Shown here: piece after piece, positions 57,470-64,000 of the stretch
Layout of the letters: the number at the start of each line of letters is the position of its first letter
Position numbering within the stretch: the first letter of the stretch is position 1
From: Viola odorata
Lineage: Eukaryota; Streptophyta; Magnoliopsida; Malpighiales; Violaceae
DNA: 64,000 bases
Reading direction: 5' to 3'
Assembly: GCA_963691705.1 (NCBI GenBank)
Contig: OY829541.1
Coordinates: 10,596,564 to 10,660,563, forward strand
The notes under the pieces: model-generated
Seen by the model: only the letters and a program-made list of their open reading frames with translations
Databases searched by the model: none
What the model was told of the DNA's origin: nothing
Position numbers and translations under genes: made by a program

Positions 57470-58007
57470 GGACAAAGAGAAGTTGCCCCACTATAGAAAA
57501 ATGATATCTTGCAAGGACAAGAAATTTGATTTCTTAGAAAAAAATGAGAGCGAACGACAGAGAAATATATTTATCGCTGAAGAGGTTCATGCAACTAAAA
57601 AGAGGATAACAACTGAAGGACAAAATAATGAAGATGAGGAGTCATTGGCGGTAGTTTGAAAAAGGAGCCAGAAAAATAAACTTCGGTTAAATACTGCAAC
57701 TGAAAAAAAAAGATAAACAATATGACAAGAATGAAAGCAAGAATAATAAGATGAGAAAAAAGGAGGCAAATCAAGAAAATCAAAGAAGAAGATGATCAAC
57801 AACAAGCTAAAAAATCAGCCAAGCCGAAAAAGAAAAGAGACAAAAAATAAGATGAAGAAGTAATTATTTTTCCTACACCGATACTCATTGACGAAGAAAC
57901 TGAAGACAAAAAAGAGACAAGAAAGGGAACAAGACTCAAGAACAAGAAATTTGATGAACTATATGAGTATGAGCCCCTAATCAAAAAGATCAAGAAAGAA
58001 AAATTAT
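57470..58007 (+). pseudogene. charged C-terminal tail of the RPA-like gene
   Basis: After an intron-like gap the frame gives DKEKLPHYRKMISCKDKKFD, then Lys/Glu-rich stretches with several stops and a basic end (KKIKKEKL, stop at about 58007). Likely the lysine-rich tail/NLS of the RPA-like protein. The left arm mirrors this only as far as about 57780. Confidence 0.5.
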
Positions 58008-58029
58008 AAAATTATTTTATAATTAATAA

Positions 58030-58255
58030 TTATTATTAGTGTGCTTAACAATTTATATGGTTGGTTATAATACTTTAGAACAATATTTAAATACTATTAA
58101 GCTATATCTTCTATTAATACTTATTATTAGTATGCTTAATAATTTATATGTTCGATTATATGACCTTAGAATAATATTTAAATACTATTAAGCTATATCT
58201 TCTATTAATACTTATTATTAATATGTTCGATTATATAACTTTAGAACTATATTTA
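58030..58255 (+). repeat. ~105-bp tandem repeat near the Helitron 3' end
   Basis: TTATTATTAGTATGCTTAAT, a GATTATATGAC block and AAATACTATTAAGCTATATC recur twice with a third partial copy. Confidence 0.75.
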
Positions 58256-58340
58256 AATAGTGGCTTTATATATTTCAAATGACCAAAATTAATTTATAAA
58301 TAATATATACATTAAATAATTTAATTTCATATAAAAAATT

Positions 58341-58380
58341 GCCGCACGTGCAAAGCACGCACGTGCCCCAACTACCTAGT
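58341..58380 (+). other. Helitron 3' terminus (hairpin + CTAGT)
   Basis: GCACGTGC and GCACGTGC-type arms (58343-58366) form a hairpin, followed ten or so bases later by CTAGT at 58376-58380 and then T in the flank. Hairpin near the end, CTRRT terminus and insertion before T are the Helitron rules. Confidence 0.85.
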
Positions 58381-58810
58381 TAAATAAAATGTTATGCTTT
58401 AAAGCTAAAATATTCATTTTTTTAATGAAGTTTAGAAATATTTTCAATTTTTTTCTTACCTTGACCTCGATGTAATTTTTCACCGGGTGGTGTAATTCAA
58501 ACCTATCTTCTATTATTTGAGGAAGATTATTACGTTATTGGCCACCGGTGTGATTTTTTACCCTGGTGATATAATTCAACCATATTTACTATCCTCCTAA
58601 AAAGAAGATTACATTGCTATAATTTTCACGTGTCATGTTCTTAACCTGCAAAAAAATCATAACCACAAAATAAACTTGTTAGTCAGAAGAAACAGAAGAG
58701 CAAGGATAGAGCACATATATTCTGAAGGTTGAACAAAGAAGGTTCATAAAGCTAAATTATGAGCAAGATAACAAAGACACAGATATAGAAAATGATAAAG
58801 TAGTAATTTT
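58381..58810. other. AT-rich intergenic spacer
   Basis: Nothing recognised except two copies of an ACCTTGACC/ACCGGTGTGA-like short block. Confidence 0.45.
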
Positions 58811-59007
58811 CTTTACTTTCCTTTATGATTTCCAAATACAAAACAAACGTAAGAATATTATTTTCCCGGAAATCTTAAATTCTAACCAAACATAAAAAAA
58901 CTAATATTCCTCCTAATCACTCTCTCGGGTATGACTCTCCCGGGAGAGTCATACCCGAGAGAGTGATTCAAAGAGGGAAAGTAGCATTTCGTGAACCAAA
59001 CGCTACC
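58811..59007. mobile_element. Harbinger/Tourist-like MITE remnant carrying a perfect palindrome
   Basis: Right end CGTGAACCAAACGCTACC is followed by TTA (59008-59010), a PIF/Harbinger-style target site. The left inverted repeat is diverged or lost, so the left limit is approximate. A related right-handed start TTA-GGTAGCGTTTG occurs at 62688. Confidence 0.55.
58915..58968. repeat. 54-bp perfect palindrome
   Basis: Arms of 27 bp with no spacer and no mismatch, centred on CCC|GGG between 58941 and 58942. Confidence 0.97.
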
Positions 59008-59010
59008 TTA

Positions 59011-60349
59011 ATGTAAATTGTATGGGTGTGGTGGTTTCTCGTAAATAATGGACAATGCAAGGGATAGAAGAGTCAGAAAGAACCTTAGTTTATCCGAATC
59101 AATCATTGTCTGAAAAAGTATACCGACACTCAAAATGACATTTAATGAAATAAGAAGGAAGTATAATCTTCCACTTATCGAAAAAAAATCTAATTATTAT
59201 TATTTTTAATTATATATACACAACTTAACTTTTTTTATAAAAAAAAATTATTCAACAAAACACAAGACAATAGTATGTATTTTCTTTTGGGTTAAATAGT
59301 CTAATGTTAATTAGGCCACTAACTCCTTCAAATAGAACCATATCCATTCTTGTGCATGGTACTCATCGCCTTCGCCTTTACGGTTGGTACAATGCCTTTC
59401 AGGGTCAATCCTATTTTATATCGTCAGATTAGTTGTTGATGGCTATATATAGCTTGAAAAATGAAGCTATATTACTGGTTCTTTATTTTATTTTTAATCT
59501 ATACTAGATACAGAAGCACAAATTGTATTGTTTGTATTTAGGGGCGGCTATAGAAGCACCGTCCGTTTAATTTTAAAAGAAACATAGAAAATGATTTTAA
59601 TCTTATTTAATAAATAAGTTAGATCAAATCTATTCCGTTTTACACATAGACATAGGGAACAAACTCGATGGGTTCTTCTATCCGTTATTATCATGCAAGC
59701 AGTGTCGTGTGGGAGCACTATTGAAAATGATATTTTAGTTTGGAAATTGGAGGGTGGTGGATGGCATTGGAAAGAAAAAGATCATTTCTCGATTTGGAAA
59801 CTTGGCCTCTACCACAGTCCACATCCAGAAAACAAGAGGAAGAAGACAAAGATTGATGATCAAATCAAAATCCAGAAAGTGGAAATTGGAAAGAAAAAGA
59901 CTGTTCCCCCCACAAATGATATCACCACAGATATATAGTAGGTAAATACCAAAAAGGAAAGAATAGCGGGGCTCCTGAGTGGAGATAGATGGGATCCCAG
60001 CCCACTAAAAGTCTAAAAATAGGCACATCCCATCAGTTCACCCTCTACTTTCTTCCATTTTTATTTTTTATTTTTTCCAATTTTAAAGTTAAAATTAGAG
60101 TTCAACTAAAGAAATGACTGGAAACATTCGTTAATTTTTTTAACTTAACTATTGCTATAAGTTATAACCTTCTCTTCTTACCTAAAAGAAAATTAATGGA
60201 CATCAGTAGAATTTTTTTAAAATTTTAATTATTTTAAAAAAAAATTAAACGGGTGGGACCCGTTTCAAACCTGGCTCTTTTATGTAGACAATAATGGGTT
60301 TCATTTTTCATCGGACCGGATCAAAGTCCACCGGTTCACACAGGTCAGG
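59011..60349. other. intergenic DNA without recognised genes
   Basis: Some short open frames (e.g. 59693-59938) resemble no family. AT-rich with long A/T runs. Confidence 0.5.
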
Positions 60350-60357
60350 CTTGTGGA

Positions 60358-60833
60358 AAGGGGTATTCATTAAAATACCGTACCGTAATTACCGAATTAT
60401 TATACCGTAATTACATAAATTTGGTCGGTATTTTTTTGCAAAATTTTATTGTGTTGTACCGTACCGAATTATTACTTACATTACATGAAACTCATTCATT
60501 GCATCTCCTCTTTTCTTCTACTAGTGGATTTATTGGATGTTATGAATATTTGCTAGCTTTGTGGATTTAATGGATGTTATAAATGTTTGCTAGCTTTGTA
60601 AATGTAACTTGTTTAGTACTTGTCATAAATGGATAGCTTAATGGATGTTCAAAGTAGTGAAATTATAGTTGAAAATCCAATTTTTTCAAGTGAAAAAACT
60701 GAAAATTTTGGATATGGTACTCAAGAACGGTATTCGGTATACCGAAATACCATACCGAACTAATTTCGGTAAATGCGGTATTCGGTATATATTTCGGACG
60801 GTATACCGAAATACCGTCCATTGGACAGCCCTA
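60358..60833. mobile_element. hAT-like element with TAGGGCTGTCCA-type ends (eroded)
   Basis: The right end TGGACAGCCCTA is the inverse of the terminus type seen at 6261; the left end AAGGGGTATTCATT is a mutated version. Flanking 8-mers cttgtgga and cccatgga agree at five of eight bases. Subterminal DNA is made of ATACCG/CGGTAT words, analogous to the GAATTCCG words of the 6261 element. Confidence 0.55.
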
Positions 60834-60899
60834 CCCATGGACATTTGTCCGTCCGTTTTGTCACCCCTATTTGTACCCCCATGAAAGGAAAAAATAGTA

Positions 60900-62280
60900 A
60901 AATTGATCGCTTATCGAGAGCGTAAAAAATAAGTGTAATTTTACAACTCAATACGACCTACAAGAGGCTTGCAGATAGTAGCAAGAGGATCGTCCTCAGA
61001 GATTCTGTAGGTGTGTAATTTTTGGTTGACTTCCTCATCACTAATTGGGTTTGGTTGATTTTGGAACTGGTAAATAAAAGAATTGAAATTAGGAAAATAA
61101 ATGCATCTTGGTCAGAGATTTGGCCAAGACAAACTTGCTAGGGTAAAAACAAAGATATCAGAATTCCTGGTAAGGGCACTTTGTGAGATACGTTCCTTAT
61201 ACTTCAATCATTGATTCATTAATGTTTACCTTTATCTTCATAATGTTGCTATAGAACACAAGGACTCCTATACACTCCTACTTCCCTCCTTTATCAAATT
61301 CTCTAGCGGGTACTTCATACTAGACAATCCTAACCAAACAACATTTTGCTGGTTAAAGGGTTTAATAATTTGGTTGATGGCTTGATTTGATCCGACATAG
61401 CGCAATCGTCATCAATGGCATAGAGGAAGACAATACCTAACTCAAGTTTACCTCACAATTAAGGTCCTCGGTTGTCAATCGGGTTTGATTTATATTATTT
61501 ATTTTCTCTAGCCTATCTCAAGTACTAGTTGTCTACTTGGCCTATCCTGTTTCGCTTGTCCCCTTCTATGTTGACTGCAACTTTTCAAGTTAGAATTTAA
61601 GAGTGATCAGTTCTAAACTTAATAAGAAAGTGATTTATTAAACCAGAAAATAAACAATTACAAAGATAAAGATTATTAAAAGTAATTAGATCTCACGAAT
61701 GTATAAGAAACATATCTCAATAGTCCTTACCAAGAATGGGTGTTTAGTTGGATTTAGACATGGATGAAAATGATTTTATTATTTGCATAAAGAAAGTAAA
61801 TCCGTATATTCTAGAATTGGAAAATTACAGAGCAGAGTTTAACAATGGCGTCCAGAGAAAAGAGAAAGAGAAGTCCCCTTCTACAAAGGCTTCTAACAGC
61901 TTTTAACATAAGTTGTCTTCTAGTCCTACTCTAACTCTATCTCTTTCAAAATAAAAAGATAAGGATAAAAGAGAAATAAATATAAAGATAATTGTTTGAG
62001 AAAAATCAAATATTGTTCAAGAGGGAGTCTTTCAATCGTGATCGCAAATCCCTCAAATTTCGCAGCCACTGCAACTGTTAGCTCACATCCTCAAGTCTCC
62101 TACTACAGTCTATCTCTGTCAAAACTGTCTTGGCCAAGCCCGCGGCCAAGACAGATTCGAATGTCTGAATCTGCTCCTGCCAATGTTGTTCTCCTTTTGA
62201 TCCGCCTCCAAGATATTTTGCATAAGTGAGAGGAATTCATAGAAATTAATAGCTTTTACTGCTCAATTAGCAAGTAATTA
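60900..62280 (+). repeat. dispersed repeat, copy 2, with flanking non-coding repeat-like DNA
   Basis: 60950-61530 shares ordered blocks with 31310-31880. The continuation to 62280 has the same texture and a short frame at 61996-62229 (TTGGCCAAG.CCG.GGCCAAGAC inverted words) that resembles no protein. Probably a decayed, non-coding retroelement; class undecided. Confidence 0.5.
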
Positions 62281-62687
62281 GGCAGTAAAAATATGAGAAT
62301 AAAACACTCAATCAAAAATCACCCACACGTTTATACCCAATATTCGAATTACACACTATATTTTAATTTTGTTTAATTTAAACCTCACTTTCCCCTTTTT
62401 TTTCAAAGTACACTCTAATTTTAAAACTTGTTTATCCGGAAAATTAAAAAAATAAAATAAAATATAACAAGTGGATTTATTTTCTCTTTACACGCTAGTG
62501 GAAATAAAATTAAAAAAAATTCTAACTCAAAATTAAAATGAAACTCACAGTCACCACCCACTCACTATGTTGCGCTCAAAAGAGCAGCAATATTATTTTC
62601 TCAACTCACTATCTCCACCATACCAAGCTTTTTCCGGCCACCAATTGCAGAGCAAAAATACCATTTTTTCTTTTCCAAATCTCACCT
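62281..62687. other. AT-rich spacer
   Basis: No feature. Confidence 0.5.
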
Positions 62688-62690
62688 TAG

Positions 62691-62885
62691 GTAGCGTTTG
62701 ATTGGCGGAATTAAGGAGGAAAGTGACTCTGGAATCTGAGATTCCGACCTTTATTGTGTTTGGTTGCGTCAAGGAATCACTCTCCTTTGGAATCCAACTT
62801 TCCTTGACCGCCTTGACTTTCCCAAAAATGGGGGAAAGTGATTCTTTGGCTAGGGGGTAGGGAGAGTGATTCCCCCCTACAGGGA
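62691..62885. mobile_element. Harbinger/Tourist-like MITE fragment
   Basis: TTA (62688-62690) precedes GGTAGCGTTTGATTGGCGGA, a Harbinger-MITE-type start. The interior has repeated GGAATCACTCTCC/GGGAAAGTGATTC words. No matching right inverted repeat was found, so it appears truncated. Confidence 0.5.
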
Positions 62886-63236
62886 TAGTTAATTTTTTTT
62901 GTTAAATGACATATTTGTCCAAAACTAATTATAAAAAATAACCTAATAAAGCGTCTTCTTCCTTCTCTGTTTTCTAAAACTTTGCCAAATTATATTAATT
63001 ACACAAAATATATTAATTACATAAAGCATATGTTGCTTGTAATTGAAACTATAAAAAAAAAAGATTTCTATCAAGCAAAATCCTTCCCCTCCATCTTCGT
63101 TCCTTCCTCTCCTCATACCAAGATGGTTGCCAGCATGAACATGTGTTTTATGTAATTGATGGTTGCCGAAACCAACAAAAATAAATTACACAATTCACCA
63201 TGCACAAATATAAATTAAACTGTAGTAAGTGGTTAT
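62886..63236. other. AT-rich spacer
   Basis: No feature. Confidence 0.45.
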
Positions 63237-64000
63237 TGACACCCGAATTTTGACGGTAGCATGTTTAATCACGTGCAAAATAGCATTTTTTTTAAAAGCG
63301 TTTAATCAATTATAGTCGCTTTATTTTTATTTTTTTCACTAACCTTTAATGATCTCTCAGCCCAGCTCGAGTCCTTTCGTTTTCTTTCATTTTTATCTAT
63401 CATTTGGGTCTTTTTACTTTTTAGTCTTATTAGGCCCCGAACGAGCTTTTTCGACACTTTGTCAAAATAAATGCGTTTAGAGAGTCGAGCTCAAAATTTT
63501 GTTCGCATCATCCCGATCGTCATATTTTTCTCTACAACACAGTTACTTTCGTTCGATTTTTTCGCCGGTTTCATCGCGGTGATAGATCGAGCCCCTTTTA
63601 ATTACTGAGTATTTTTTCTTTCTTTCCTTTTGATCAACCGTTGGATTGGTTGACTATCCTTAGTCAACCATCCAATGGTCACCTATTTAAACACAAAACC
63701 CATCTCCCTTTTCTTTTCCCGCAAGCCATTTCTCTTCCAAAATTCAAGTCGTGCCTCGTCATTGCTTCCAGAAACGAGCCTCGTCACCATGCCCACGTCG
63801 CCCTCCCATGTGCTTCCCGATTGTTCTGTTCATTTCCAGCCACGTAAATCAAAAAGGGCCGCGTCATCCAACTTGCTCCCCACACATTCTACTCCTATAA
63901 ATACCTAGCTACTTACCACTCTAAGACACGGGTTGACGCACCCTCTCATCATCAACACTTGTCCAAGCAGAAAGCAAAACATCAGTACGTGCCTTAATTC
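63237..64000 (+). mobile_element. left end of a second Ogre-like LTR (runs off the window)
   Basis: TGACACCCGAATTTTGACGG resembles the 33476 LTR start (ACCCGAATTTTGACTTACG). The two also share a TTTTTACTTTT/CCCGAACGAGC type region, and a promoter TATAAATA at 63896-63903 followed by a leader, at a similar distance from the LTR start as in the 33476 element. Only 764 bp are visible; the frames at 63641-63908 are within the LTR. Confidence 0.6.

Larger units (their letters stand above)
52869..58380 (+). mobile_element. Helitron fragment, right arm with intact 3' terminus
   Basis: Plus-strand Rep then RPA-like gene, continuing past the mirrored region to a Helitron 3' end at 58380. Contains the extra ~885 bp absent from the left arm, in which a Stowaway MITE sits. 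No 5' terminus, no helicase. Confidence 0.88.

Noticed and set aside
61996..62229. 77-aa ORF
   Set aside because: No similarity and inside a decayed dispersed repeat.

Overview
This is nuclear DNA from a flowering plant, very probably a eudicot. It is AT-rich, has one intact intron-containing family 1 glycosyltransferase gene (UGT85A type), and is otherwise almost entirely transposable elements: Copia, Ty3-gypsy/Tat, hAT, Stowaway, Harbinger-like and Helitron. I do not name a species. No RNA gene, CRISPR array or prokaryotic feature was found.

Layout. 1-229: receptor-like kinase pseudogene fragment cut by the window edge. 901-1468: hAT-type non-autonomous element with 8-bp target duplication. 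2071-3170: inverted 20-bp satellite arrays flanking a hAT transposase fragment. 6261-7473: second hAT family. 8182-8417: Stowaway MITE in the upstream region of the UGT85A-like gene (8922-10855, two exons, 484 aa, apparently functional). 11210-30916: a Copia element (LTRs about 1.1 kb, TSD ttatc) whose gag is split by a nested minus-strand Tat-lineage gypsy element (13752-28669, TSD gaagc). 32148-33183: hAT-type element of the same family as 901-1468. 33476-48145: Ogre-like, gag-only LTR element with 3.4-kb LTRs (TSD aaatg) and four internal tandem arrays. 48785-57780: a giant imperfect inverted duplication of a Helitron Rep + RPA gene region, followed by a canonical Helitron 3' end at 58380. 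58381-64000: MITE remnants, a 54-bp perfect palindrome, a third hAT-like element, a dispersed repeat also present near 31.3 kb, and the left end of another Ogre-like LTR running off the window.

How things fit together. Only the UGT gene looks able to give a normal cellular protein; it should add glucose to a small acceptor alcohol in the cytosol. The mobile elements are all decayed: stop codons, frameshifts and deletions of key parts (Copia pol, the Tat protease active site, Ogre-like pol, Helitron helicase). The most unusual structures are (a) the Tat element, where about 8 kb between integrase and 3' LTR carries three opposite-strand units, two of them tandem diverged copies of one spliced gene; (b) the head-to-head Helitron palindrome with introns kept in both arms; and (c) a 26-bp-arm hairpin abutting the polypurine tract of the Ogre-like element. 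Alignments and divergence figures are by eye; domain names come from remembered family features, not searches.
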